A stretch of 64,000 bases of DNA from Mycobacterium sp. E1747 (GTDB taxonomy: Bacteria > Actinomycetota > Actinomycetes > Mycobacteriales > Mycobacteriaceae), in assembly GCF_001667775.1 (NCBI RefSeq), contig NZ_LZJI01000128.1, positions 1 through 64,000 on the forward strand. Direction: 5' to 3'. A model generated the notes under the pieces. That model searched no databases. It saw nothing but the letters and a program-made list of their open reading frames with translations, and was not told the DNA's origin. How positions within the stretch are numbered: position 1 is the first letter of the stretch; each line of letters starts with the position of its first letter. Positions 27,498 through 35,888 of the stretch are shown here, in pieces. The translations under genes were made by a program, and so were the position numbers.

Positions 27498-28721
27498 GTG
27501 TCCTGGTCCAACGGATCAACTCCACGGTCGGCGTTGGCCACGCCCGACGAGGCGGGTGATGCAGGGCCGGCACGAGGCACGTTCGCCGGTGTGCTGGTGC
27601 TGCTGCTGTCCGTCGGCTGGGTCGCGAACCACTTCGTCGCGTTGATGCCCTTGCTCAGCGTTCGGCAGCACCTCAGCTCGGCCACGCTCGACGCGATCTT
27701 CGGCATCTACGCGCTGGGATTGCTGCCGGGCCTGCTCGTCGGGGGACGCGCATCCGATACGTTTGGGCGCCAGTCCGTGGCGCTGGCCGGCTCGGCGACG
27801 GCGGTCGCGGGAACGCTGGCGATGCTGTGCTCGCAGCAGTACGAGGTGTTGTTGCTGGGCCGCCTGGTGGTCGGGGTCGGTGTCGGGCTGGCGATGAGTT
27901 CCTGCACCGCGTGGGCCTCCGATCTGAGGGGACCCGCCGGGGCGGCCACCGCCGGCGCGGTGTTGATGGGCGGTTTCGCGATCGGCCCATTCTTCGGAGC
28001 CCTGATCGCCGCGGTCGGACCGGCCGGCATTCGGTTGTCGTTCGCGGTCGCGGCCGCGATCGGCTTGGCGGCGATGGCCTTTGCGCTCATCGCGGGACGC
28101 GGAGCGCGGGCCGCAGCGCCGCTGCCCATACCGGTGGTGGAGCCGTCGACGGCCGCGGGGCAGGGGACCGCCCGAGCGTTGGCCTGGGCCATGCCGCTGG
28201 CACCGTGGGTGTTCGCGTCGGCGACGCTGGGGTTCATCGCGATTCCCGCCCGGCTACACACCGGGCTCGCGGCGCCGTTGGCCGCCGGCGTGGCCACGCT
28301 CTTGGTCAATGGCGTCAGCGGGCTCGTCCAGGTGCTCGCGCGGGCACGGCGGTGGGGCCCGCAGGCCGGCACGGCCGGTGCGGTGCTGGCCGCGCTCGGC
28401 TACGCGGTCACCGCGCTGGCCCCACCGACCATCTCGCCGGCGTTGGGTGTGCCGCTGTTCCTGGTGCTGGGGTGCGCGTCGGGCCTGTGCCTACGCGAGG
28501 GCCTGATCGACCTGGAGGCCGCGGCGCCGAGGCGCTTGCGGGGTGCGCTCGTCGGTGCGTTTTACGTGGTGACCTACGTCGGATTCGGCCTGCCGCTGAT
28601 CTTGACGACGGTAAGGTCGGCGGTTGCGACGACGATCCTCGCCGTGATGGCGGCGCTGGCCTTGTCGGCCGCGGTGAGCCGCGGGATTCGACTGCGGCGA
28701 GACGCCCACCGCAGGGGTTGA
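27498..28721 (+). CDS. MFS transporter
   Basis: 407 residues from a GTG with AGGAGGG upstream. Twelve hydrophobic segments alternate with short loops; the conserved loop-2/3 motif appears as GGRASDTFGRQSVALAG near residue 75. Members export drugs or metabolites, but nothing in the sequence names the substrate. It stands alone, opposite in direction to the lipoprotein gene and convergent with the F420 enzyme gene downstream. Confidence 0.87.
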   Translation: MSWSNGSTPRSALATPDEAGDAGPARGTFAGVLVLLLSVGWVANHFVALMPLLSVRQHLSSATLDAIFGIYALGLLPGLLVGGRASDTFGRQSVALAGSATAVAGTLAMLCSQQYEVLLLGRLVVGVGVGLAMSSCTAWASDLRGPAGAATAGAVLMGGFAIGPFFGALIAAVGPAGIRLSFAVAAAIGLAAMAFALIAGRGARAAAPLPIPVVEPSTAAGQGTARALAWAMPLAPWVFASATLGFIAIPARLHTGLAAPLAAGVATLLVNGVSGLVQVLARARRWGPQAGTAGAVLAALGYAVTALAPPTISPALGVPLFLVLGCASGLCLREGLIDLEAAAPRRLRGALVGAFYVVTYVGFGLPLILTTVRSAVATTILAVMAALALSAAVSRGIRLRRDAHRRG

Positions 28722-28863
28722 CCGCAGGTTGCGCCGGACGCCGCGACGGGGGCCACGCAGTGGTCCCCCGGCCCGCGGCGGGTGGATTCGCCGAGCACCG
28801 ACCCCGTTCGCCGTTCTGGCGGCGTGGTTTCGGGTCACCCGTGGACGGGTAGCTGGGCGGGCG

Positions 28864-29901
28864 TCAGAGGAGTTCGCGCAGCGTCTCGATCAGCTTGATC
28901 CGCTCGCCCGGGGTGGACGCGATGGGCGCGACGTTGAGCGTGGTGACCCCCGCGTCACGGAACGCGGCCAGCCGATCCTTGACGAACTCGCGGCTGCCGA
29001 TCAGGTTCACATCCCGAACCAGGTCGTCGGGCACCACCTTGGCGGCACCGTCCTTGTCACCGGCCAGGTAGAGCTCCTGGATCCGGTCGGCCTGCGGTCC
29101 GTAGCCATACTTGGTGGCCAGCGCGTGGTAAAAGTTCTTCTCCTTGGCGCCCATCCCGCCGATGTAGAGGGCAAGCTGGGGTTTGACGAATTCCCTTAAG
29201 GGTTCGACGTTTTCACCGATGGCGAGCACCGGACCGGCGTAGATGTCCAGCTCACCCAGGTCGGCGGGGCGCTTGGCTCGGCCGGCGGCCAGCGCCTCAC
29301 CCCACACCTCGTGCGCCTTCTCGGGCAGGAAGAAGATCGGCTGCCAGCCCTCGGCGATCTCGGCCGCGAGCTCCACATTCTTGGGGCCCAGCGCCGCGAC
29401 CAATATCGGAATACGTTCTCGCACCGGCTGATTGATCAACTTGAGCGGCTTCCCGAGGCCGGTGCCCTGCCCCGCGGGCAGCGGGATCGTGTAGTACTTG
29501 CCCTGATGCTTGACGGGCTCGCGTCGCCACACCTGCCGGCAGATGTCGATCACTTCGCGGGTCCGGCCGATCGGCGCGTCGTAAGGCACCCCGTGGAAGC
29601 CCTCGATGACCTGCGGGCCTGAAGCGCCCAGGCCGAGGGTGAACCGGCCGTCGGAGACGTAGTCGAGTCCGGCGGCGGTCATCGCTGTCAGCGTGGGCGT
29701 TCTGGTGTAGAGCTGCAGGATCCCCGAGGCCAGTCCGACCCGTTCGGTGCTGGCGGCCAGGTAGCCCAGCGCGCTTACGGCATCGAACGAATAGGCCTCG
29801 GGGACAAAGACGATGTCGAGCCCGGCACGCTCGAGGTCGGCCACTTCGGCGGCCACGTCCTTGAAGCCGCCCGCATAGTTGATGCTCAATCCGATTCGCA
29901 T
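28864..29901 (-). CDS. LLM-class F420-dependent oxidoreductase
   Basis: 345 residues with a luciferase-like TIM barrel. It begins MRIGLSINYAGGFKDVAAEV and contains the family strands GLASGILQLYTRTPTLTAM and DGRFTLGLGASGPQVIEG. Enzymes of this class use F420 to oxidise or reduce varied substrates. The gene follows a SnoaL-like gene by 9 bp on the same strand, so the two probably form an operon transcribed away from the PadR regulator. Confidence 0.9.
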   Translation of the reverse strand: MRIGLSINYAGGFKDVAAEVADLERAGLDIVFVPEAYSFDAVSALGYLAASTERVGLASGILQLYTRTPTLTAMTAAGLDYVSDGRFTLGLGASGPQVIEGFHGVPYDAPIGRTREVIDICRQVWRREPVKHQGKYYTIPLPAGQGTGLGKPLKLINQPVRERIPILVAALGPKNVELAAEIAEGWQPIFFLPEKAHEVWGEALAAGRAKRPADLGELDIYAGPVLAIGENVEPLREFVKPQLALYIGGMGAKEKNFYHALATKYGYGPQADRIQELYLAGDKDGAAKVVPDDLVRDVNLIGSREFVKDRLAAFRDAGVTTLNVAPIASTPGERIKLIETLRELL

Positions 29902-29910
29902 GTCGCCCCC

Positions 29911-30333
29911 CTACGCGGTGGTGAACTCGTCGGCCAGTTCGAGCGCCTCCTGCTGGATCCGCTCGAACTGGGCGCCCATCGCCTCGGACAACGCCTTCGC
30001 GCCCGAAAGGGGCCGCACCATCACCATGAAATCCTCGATGAGGCCGTCATCGTTGAAGTGTAGGAAGTCGCAGCCGGTGATCTTGACCCCGGGCGCCCCG
30101 GCTATTCCGGTCTCGAACACGAGCGCGTGGTCTCGGCCGTTGCCGTCGTGAATCTCACGGACGTAGCGAAAGTCCTCGAAGATGCGCAACACGCCGCGCA
30201 GGATCGCCGCGGTGATCGGCTTGCCGACATAGGGCTTGAACGCGACCGGGCTGGTGAACACGACATCGTCGGCCAGCAGCGCGTGGATGCCGCTCTCGTC
30301 GCGTTCTTCGACCGCCTTGCGGAAGGGATGCAT
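29911..30333 (-). CDS. SnoaL-like (NTF2-fold) protein
   Basis: 140 residues. The opening PFRKAVEERDESGIHALLADDVVFTS is the standard SnoaL/NTF2 first helix and strand, and the rest alternates strands as expected (GRDHALVFETGIAGAPGVKI). These small cone-shaped proteins act as isomerases, hydrolases or ligand binders; no catalytic assignment is possible. It is the promoter-proximal gene of the pair with the F420 enzyme and is divergent from padR. Confidence 0.85.
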   Translation of the reverse strand: MHPFRKAVEERDESGIHALLADDVVFTSPVAFKPYVGKPITAAILRGVLRIFEDFRYVREIHDGNGRDHALVFETGIAGAPGVKITGCDFLHFNDDGLIEDFMVMVRPLSGAKALSEAMGAQFERIQQEALELADEFTTA

Positions 30334-30412
30334 CCGACACCTCGCCTTTGGGATTCGGTTGAGAAGTGCCGTTGACGCTATGCGGTCAACAGGTTGGTGT
30401 CCACAGTGCGAT

Positions 30413-30430
30413 TAATCACTTTGTTGATTA
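30413..30430. promoter_or_regulatory. Inverted repeat in the SnoaL/PadR divergent region
   Basis: TAATCA (30413-30418) and TGATTA (30425-30430) form a perfect inverted repeat with a 6-bp spacer, 25 bp before the PadR start. The AT-rich site is a good candidate operator for PadR acting on both divergent transcripts. Confidence 0.6.
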
Positions 30431-30454
30431 TTCGTATCGTTGTACTCTTTTTCG

Positions 30455-31024
30455 ATGTCGCTGCGTGACGCTGTCCTGGCGGCCCTGCTCGAGGGCGAGT
30501 CGTCCGGATACGACCTGGCCAAGGGTTTCGACGCCTCGGTGGCCAACTTCTGGATGGCCACCCCTCAGCAGCTGTACCGCGAACTCGACCGCCTCGCCGA
30601 GCAGGGGCTCATCCGGGCCCGCGTCGTACATCAGGAGCGCCGGCCCAACAAGCGCCTGTTCTCGCTGACCGACGCCGGCCACGACGCGATCCGGGAGTAC
30701 ACCGCGCGGGCGCCGAAGCCGTCGGCGATTCGCGACGAACTGCTGATCAAGGTCCAAGCCGCGGACGCCGGGGATACGCCCGCCGTGCGGGAGTTCATTG
30801 TCGAGCGCCTGCAGTGGGCGACGGCCAAACTCCAACGCTACGAACGCTTGCGGACACGCCTACTCGACGGACGCACCGAGGAGAAATTCCTGGCCCATGC
30901 CGAACGGATCGGCCCCTATTTGACCCTGTTGCGTGGAATCGCGTTCGAGGAAGAGAACGTTCGGTGGGCCGAGCGCGCGCTGGCCGTCATCGACCACCGG
31001 TTGTCCGCCGGCCGTCGGCGGTGA
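30455..31024 (+). CDS. PadR-family transcriptional regulator
   Basis: 189 residues from the ATG at 30455. The winged helix is clear: LRDAVLAALLEGESSGYDLA, then ATPQQLYRELDRLAEQGLI and the wing RRPNKRLFSLTDAG. A C-terminal helical (Vir_act_alpha_C) domain for dimerisation follows. PadR proteins repress detoxification or transport genes and release on binding a phenolic or drug ligand. Likely targets are its own gene and the divergent SnoaL/F420 pair. Confidence 0.9.
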   Translation: MSLRDAVLAALLEGESSGYDLAKGFDASVANFWMATPQQLYRELDRLAEQGLIRARVVHQERRPNKRLFSLTDAGHDAIREYTARAPKPSAIRDELLIKVQAADAGDTPAVREFIVERLQWATAKLQRYERLRTRLLDGRTEEKFLAHAERIGPYLTLLRGIAFEEENVRWAERALAVIDHRLSAGRRR

Positions 31025-31050
31025 CCGGGGTCCGCTTCTCTCATCGACCG

Positions 31051-31770
31051 CTACTGCCAGGCGAAGACGGGCTGCTCCAACTCGTCGACCGCGTCCGGTC
31101 TGCCTTCCAGACACAGCCACCTCAGTTGCAGCAGCACGGCGCCGGTCGGTGCGTGAATCAGGTCGTTCCCCAGTGGAATCTGCACGACCGGACGCGGACT
31201 CTCCGGGATGGTGACGAATCGCGGCGAGTCGTCGCGCTGCAATTGATGCAGGCCCACCCGGTACACCGCCACCACCTCGTCGGGCGCCGGGTGGGGATCG
31301 AGGCGTCCCCCGCCCCAGACCACGACCGGCGTGATGACGTACCCGGACCGCGTCGGGTAATCGTCTAGCAGGCCCAAGACGGTCGAATCGGTCAGGGCGA
31401 TGCCCACCTCCTCGCGTAATTCCCGCAGGGCGGCGTCGACGGCGCTCTCGCCCGGGTCGAGCCGCCCCCCGGGCAGCGCCCATTGCGCGGCGTGCGACGT
31501 GAGTCGAGATGCCCTGCGGCACAATAGGAACGCCGCGCCGCCGGACACACCGACCATGCGACCGTCCAGGCCTGGCTCCGGCATCGGGCGGCCACCGATC
31601 CATTCGTCCACCGGCGCCGGGTCCACCCTGTCCTCGCCGAGGGTGGAGTCGACCAGCACCACGGCTACCGCCGCGTGCCGTTTTGTCGGGTCGGTCACGA
31701 CGCGGCGGTCGTGGCCCGCGAGATTGCCCCTGATCCGCTCGCGCAGCGCCTCGTCATACGGGATGGTCAC
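31051..31770 (-). CDS. NUDIX hydrolase, CoA pyrophosphatase-like
   Basis: 239 residues. The NUDIX box is complete near residues 100-122: GGRLDPGESAVDAALREL followed by REEVGI, with the metal-binding Glu residues in place. The N-terminal region with RRVVTDPTKRHAAVAVVLV and the layout suggest a CoA/acyl-CoA diphosphatase (NudL type), but other nucleotides are possible. It is convergent with padR and has no obvious partner. Confidence 0.87.
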   Translation of the reverse strand: MTIPYDEALRERIRGNLAGHDRRVVTDPTKRHAAVAVVLVDSTLGEDRVDPAPVDEWIGGRPMPEPGLDGRMVGVSGGAAFLLCRRASRLTSHAAQWALPGGRLDPGESAVDAALRELREEVGIALTDSTVLGLLDDYPTRSGYVITPVVVWGGGRLDPHPAPDEVVAVYRVGLHQLQRDDSPRFVTIPESPRPVVQIPLGNDLIHAPTGAVLLQLRWLCLEGRPDAVDELEQPVFAWQ

Positions 31771-31874
31771 GGTTTTCAGACTATGCGGGGTCTGTCCCAG
31801 CCCATCCCGGGTACTCCGGTGACGGCTGCTGAGGCTTTGAGCGCCCGCAACCGTGGAGGTGGTTAACTTCCAAC

Positions 31875-32765
31875 ATGCAACGGAAACCCCAACTGGCGCG
31901 GCGCTTCTTCGACCGCTTCGAGCCGGTGCATGCGGTGACGTATTTCGCGCCGGAGGCGCGCGCGGCGCTGGACGGCCTGGGCTACCGCGGATTCTGGATG
32001 GGCTACTTCGCCGCCCGCTCGGCGCCGCTGGGCACGGTGCCCCGGCAGGTGGTCACTGCGATCTTCTACAATTTCGCCCCCGAACGCGTCGCCAAGGCGC
32101 TGCCGGCCGCATGGGAGGTTGCCGGCCCCGACGCGGCGTTGCGGGCCCGGCAGGAGTCTACCGTCACAGCGCTGCGCCGCTACGGGCTGGGCGACGACGA
32201 AAACGTCCGTACCGCAGCGGAATTGGCGGGCAGGGCGGCCCGGAACGCGCCGCTGGACGCCCGCCCGCTGTTCGCTGCCAACCTGGCGCTGCCGTGGCCG
32301 GACGACCCGCTGGCCGCGCTGTGGCACGCGACGACGCTGCTGCGTGAGCACCGCGGCGACGGACACGTCGCGGTGTTGGCCGCCGCCGGCATCTCGGGCC
32401 GCGAGTCCAACGTGTTGCACGCCGCGGCCGGCGGCGTTCCACGCGAGTACATCGCGCGCACCCGCGACTACGACGAGGCCGCGTGGCGGCACCACGAGCA
32501 GCGGCTCATCGAGCGGGGACTGCTCGACCATGACGGCTCCCTGACCGCGACCGGCCGGGAACTGAAGGACCACATCGAACGCTCCACCGACGCGCTTTCC
32601 CTGTCCGCGCTCGACGCGCTCGACGACGACGAGGTGGAGACGCTGTTCCGAGCGCTCACACCGATCACCCGCACGGTGGTCGCCGGCGGCGACGTTCCCG
32701 CCCTAACCCCGATGGGCTTGCGCCGCGACGAATTGCACGACGCCAGCGCGCATTTGACGTCCTAG
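31875..32765 (+). CDS. SCO6745/SalK-like helix-turn-helix family protein
   Basis: 296 residues. The first half is helical (PQLARRFFDRFEPVHAVTYF; GYRGFWMGYFAARSAPLG); the second half carries a MarR-like part with RLIERGLLDHDGSLTATG. This matches a family common in actinobacteria (SCO6745/SalK). Its biochemical role is unknown. The ATG follows GGAGGTGG by about 10 bp. Confidence 0.8.
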   Translation: MQRKPQLARRFFDRFEPVHAVTYFAPEARAALDGLGYRGFWMGYFAARSAPLGTVPRQVVTAIFYNFAPERVAKALPAAWEVAGPDAALRARQESTVTALRRYGLGDDENVRTAAELAGRAARNAPLDARPLFAANLALPWPDDPLAALWHATTLLREHRGDGHVAVLAAAGISGRESNVLHAAAGGVPREYIARTRDYDEAAWRHHEQRLIERGLLDHDGSLTATGRELKDHIERSTDALSLSALDALDDDEVETLFRALTPITRTVVAGGDVPALTPMGLRRDELHDASAHLTS

Positions 32766-32824
32766 CTGCGGCGCGCCAGCGACCGCATCCGGTGGTGTGC
32801 TGAGCGGCGCGTTAGCCTAACCCG

Positions 32825-33091
32825 ATGAGCAACCAGCAGATACCCGGCGGAGTGGTGCACAAGCTTCCGGCCGACTTGCGCGAGTCGCTGATCGGCAATG
32901 CCACGGCGCTCGCCGCGTGGAAGGACATCACGCCCTTGGCGCGCAACGAATTCATCTGCTGGGTAGAGGACGCCAAACAGGAAGCCACCCGCCGGCGCCG
33001 CATCCGCCGGACGCAGGAAGAGCTGGAGGAGGGCAAGCGTCGGCCCTGCTGCTGGCCGGGGTGCAAGCACCGCGAGCGCAACGGGAAATAG
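32825..33091 (+). CDS. YdeI/OmdA-family small protein
   Basis: 88 residues. The stretch LRESLIGNATALAAWKDITPLARNEF-type followed by WVEDAKQEATRRRRI fits the YdeI/OmdA (bacteriocin-protection) family, which typically ends in basic helices. Two cysteines in PCCWPGCKH add a possible metal site. Its role in mycobacteria is not known. Confidence 0.78.
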   Translation: MSNQQIPGGVVHKLPADLRESLIGNATALAAWKDITPLARNEFICWVEDAKQEATRRRRIRRTQEELEEGKRRPCCWPGCKHRERNGK

Positions 33092-33097
33092 CGGCCG

Positions 33098-33451
33098 TCA
33101 GCGTCCCAGCGAGCGGTAGAACACCAAGCCGTTGCCCTTGTTGTCATAGACCACGGCGCGGCGTTCGTGCGCGTCGTCGTACGGTCCTTTGACGATCCCG
33201 CCGCCGCTGGCCTCCACCGCCTTCGCCGCGGCGTCGACGTCGTCGGTCTTGATACCGACGACGACCTGGCCCGGTATGGGGTGGTCCACGGAGGTCGCCA
33301 GCGCCAGCGTGACCGGCCCGCCGTCGAGGGCGGCGAAGTGCGCCCCGTCGCGGAACTTCAGCGCCATGCCCAGCGTCTCGCTGTAGAACCGGATCGACTC
33401 GTCGAGGTCGTCAGTCGACAGGATGATCATCTTGACTTCGTGCTCGCTCAC
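33098..33451 (-). CDS. VOC (glyoxalase/bleomycin-resistance fold) protein
   Basis: 117 residues with two beta-alpha-beta-beta-beta modules. Module one is MIILSTDDLDESIRFYSETL, module two is VGIKTDDVDAAAKAVEASGG, ending VYDNKGNGLVFY. Members bind metals and act as dioxygenases, lyases or binding proteins; the ligands are not obvious here. Convergent with the YdeI-like gene. Confidence 0.87.
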   Translation of the reverse strand: MSEHEVKMIILSTDDLDESIRFYSETLGMALKFRDGAHFAALDGGPVTLALATSVDHPIPGQVVVGIKTDDVDAAAKAVEASGGGIVKGPYDDAHERRAVVYDNKGNGLVFYRSLGR

Positions 33452-33549
33452 GGCGCCTCCTTTGGCTGGATGGCATACAGACTAGGCCGAACGCAGCGGC
33501 GGTGTGCCGCAGGGTCCCTGCCGCGAGCCGAGGGTGTGCGCGCCCAGGA

Positions 33550-34062
33550 TCAGCTGCGCCCGGCCGGAATGACCTGGCCGCCAGGGTAGTCCATCGGCGG
33601 ACCGTCTCCGTGTCCCGCGCCGTGGTCGGCCACCGCGGTGGCCATGGCGGTGCCATCCTCGATGGTTCCGACGATGACCACATGATCGTTGACCGTGAAA
33701 TGCGAAGCGGCAGCAGCCTGTTGGCCGCCCTGACCGATGAGCGTGGTGTTGGGCGTGACGAGATACGTCTGCGTGTAGCCGTTGGCGCTGCGCGCGGTGA
33801 CCGAGCCCGCCGACACGGCAACCACCGTGCCCTCTTGGCGAACCGGCTGCGACGCGGCCGGTGGCTCCTGACTCGCCTCGATCGTGCGCTTTTCGCTGTG
33901 CGGCGCGTTGAGCGCCAGGGCCGCGCACGCCGCCGCGCACAACATTGCGCCGGACAGGACGTCACACACCGCCGCTGCGCCCGTCCGCCGTCGCGGCGCT
34001 GGACCCGTCGGAGGTCTTTGCCCCAGTGTCGCGGTCATCCGATGCTTGGCACTCACGATCAA
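33550..34062 (-). CDS. Membrane-anchored hypothetical protein, DUF5666-like
   Basis: Up to 170 residues; the Met at 34038 (MTATLGQRPP) is an alternative start. One transmembrane segment (VLSGAMLCAAACAALAL) is followed by an outer domain of short beta strands: GTVVAVSAGSVTARSANGYT and DHVVIVGTIEDGTAMATAV. The pattern suggests an OB-like repeat as in DUF5666 proteins. The C-terminus is rich in Gly, His and Asp (DHGAGHGDGPP), perhaps metal-binding. I do not recognise a defined function. Confidence 0.68.
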   Translation of the reverse strand: MIVSAKHRMTATLGQRPPTGPAPRRRTGAAAVCDVLSGAMLCAAACAALALNAPHSEKRTIEASQEPPAASQPVRQEGTVVAVSAGSVTARSANGYTQTYLVTPNTTLIGQGGQQAAAASHFTVNDHVVIVGTIEDGTAMATAVADHGAGHGDGPPMDYPGGQVIPAGRS

Positions 34063-34164
34063 TCCTTCCTGCGGTTTCGTGCCGACGAAGGCCGGCGCGC
34101 ACCGAATCAGGTTGTTGCTCGTGGATTTACCCCTGGCGTTGCACGGATAAACCGTCCGGGGTGG

Positions 34165-35055
34165 TCAGCCCTTGACGAGGGTGAATTGCGCGACGTCGGT
34201 GTAGCCCTCGCGGAACAGGTCGGCGCAGCCGGTCAGGTACTTCATGTACCGGTCGTAGACCTCTTGGGACTGAATCGCGATGGCCTCGTCACGGCGCGAC
34301 TCGAGGGCGGCCGCCCAGGTGTCGAGGGTGCGCGCGTAATGCAGGCGCAGCGGCTGGACGAGCTTGACGCCGAAGCCGGCACGGGTCGCGTGCTCTTCGA
34401 CGGTCTTGGCGGCGGGCAGGTCTCCGCCCGGGAAGATCTCTTCCATGATGAATTTCATGAACCGCAGTTTCGTCATGGTGATGGGCAGGCCGCGCTCGGC
34501 GAACTCTTCGCCGCTGGGCTGGATGATGGTGTGCAGCATCATCACGCCGTCGGCGGGCAGCGCCTCGTAGGCCATCTTGAAGAAGTCGGGGTAGCGGTTG
34601 CGTCCGAAGTGCTCGAAGGCGCCGATGGACACGATGCGGTCCACCTTTTCGTCGAACTGCTCCCAGCCACGAAGGAGCACCCGCTTGTTTCGCGGGCTGG
34701 GGTGCTGGTCGAGACGCTGTTGCACGTGCGCCTGCTGGTTGCGGCTCAGGGTCAGGCCGACGACGTTGACGTCATACTGCTCGAGCGCCCGGACGATCGT
34801 GGTGCCCCAGCCGCAGCCGATGTCGAGCAGCGTCTGCCCCGCTTGCAGCCCCAGCTTGCCGAGCGACAGGTCGACCTTGGCGAGCTGCGCCTCTTCGAGC
34901 GTCATGTCGTCGCGCTGGAAGTAGGCGCAGCTGTAGGTCCGCGTCGGGTCCAGGAAGAGCGCAAAAAACTCGTCGGACAGGTCGTAGTGCGCCTGAACGT
35001 CCTCGAAGTGCGGCTCTAGGCTTGCGGGCTCGCTGCGGTATTCCGGCACAAACAA
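34165..35055 (-). CDS. Mycolic-acid cyclopropane synthase / methyltransferase (CmaA-PcaA family)
   Basis: 296 residues. The enzyme adds a methylene or methyl group from SAM to unsaturated meromycolates. The N-terminal PHFEDVQAHYDLSDEFFALF, the SAM site LLDIGCGWGTT near residue 75, YSCAYFQRDDMTLEEAQ and the C-terminal YDRYMKYLTGCADLFREGYT are all typical. By eye it is nearest to PcaA/MmaA rather than CmaA2. It stands alone here, not in the mmaA cluster. The exact modification (cis or trans cyclopropane, hydroxyl) cannot be told. Confidence 0.9.
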   Translation of the reverse strand: MFVPEYRSEPASLEPHFEDVQAHYDLSDEFFALFLDPTRTYSCAYFQRDDMTLEEAQLAKVDLSLGKLGLQAGQTLLDIGCGWGTTIVRALEQYDVNVVGLTLSRNQQAHVQQRLDQHPSPRNKRVLLRGWEQFDEKVDRIVSIGAFEHFGRNRYPDFFKMAYEALPADGVMMLHTIIQPSGEEFAERGLPITMTKLRFMKFIMEEIFPGGDLPAAKTVEEHATRAGFGVKLVQPLRLHYARTLDTWAAALESRRDEAIAIQSQEVYDRYMKYLTGCADLFREGYTDVAQFTLVKG

Positions 35056-35229
35056 CCTCTGACATCGGTGGGATTAGCGGCGCGCCGTCGCAGTCGATCG
35101 GCATGCCGGTGTTCCAGTGTATCCGCGGGGTCGGCGGCCCAAACCAACGATTTCCTTCCGGTTGACTGGCTCCATCGCGATGGGACACCATGGCGCGAAC
35201 CGTAGCGGTGAGGGAGGTGGGGCGTCGCG

Positions 35230-35814
35230 ATGGCTGACATCACCATGTTGATCCTCGCCGACCACGACTGGTTCCGCGAACAGTTCGCCAAGCTGGACTA
35301 TCTGCAGGCGCAGACGCCCGTCGACGAAACCGCCCTGGCGCGCGTCTGGCGCCCCCTCGCCGACAAGCTGGACGTGCATGCCTACATCGAAGAGAAGATC
35401 TTCTACCCGCAACTGCTGAGGCGCGTCGGCGACGATGCCGAGGGTGAGACGCTCGATGCCATCGGGGACCATAACGACATCCGCGACGGGGTGCGCGACG
35501 CCAACGCCGTCGGTGTGGGCACCGACGAATGGTGGGCGGCGATCGGCCGCACCCGGGAGGCCAACGACGACCACATGGGCGAAGAGGAGCGCGAGGGGTT
35601 GGCGGATTTTCGTCGTACCGCTCCGATCGGCCTTCGCGAAGCGCTGGGCCGGCAATACAGCGATTTCATGGCCGAGCACCCCACCCCGAAGGGCTTGCCG
35701 ATCGTCGACCGGGACCCGCAGCGCTATGTCGACGAAATCGAGGTCACCCAGTCGGGGGAGCAGTCGAAACCCCGGGATTATTCGCTTCGCATCGGCAGCC
35801 TGAAAGGTCAGTGA
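35230..35814 (+). CDS. Hemerythrin HHE-domain protein
   Basis: 194 residues. The four-helix HHE pattern is visible: LADHDWFREQF (His13), KLDVHAYIEEKIFYPQL (His and Glu), IGDHNDIRDG, and NDDHMGEEEREGL. These can hold a di-iron site. Mycobacterial hemerythrin-like proteins affect redox and nitric oxide responses. The gene is divergent from the mycolate methyltransferase over about 175 bp. Confidence 0.88.
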   Translation: MADITMLILADHDWFREQFAKLDYLQAQTPVDETALARVWRPLADKLDVHAYIEEKIFYPQLLRRVGDDAEGETLDAIGDHNDIRDGVRDANAVGVGTDEWWAAIGRTREANDDHMGEEEREGLADFRRTAPIGLREALGRQYSDFMAEHPTPKGLPIVDRDPQRYVDEIEVTQSGEQSKPRDYSLRIGSLKGQ

Positions 35815-35888
35815 GTTCTTTTCGACCCAGCCCGGTCGCTACGATCGGCCACCGGCCGATGTGACGACGAGCCGGATGGGAGCGCAAC

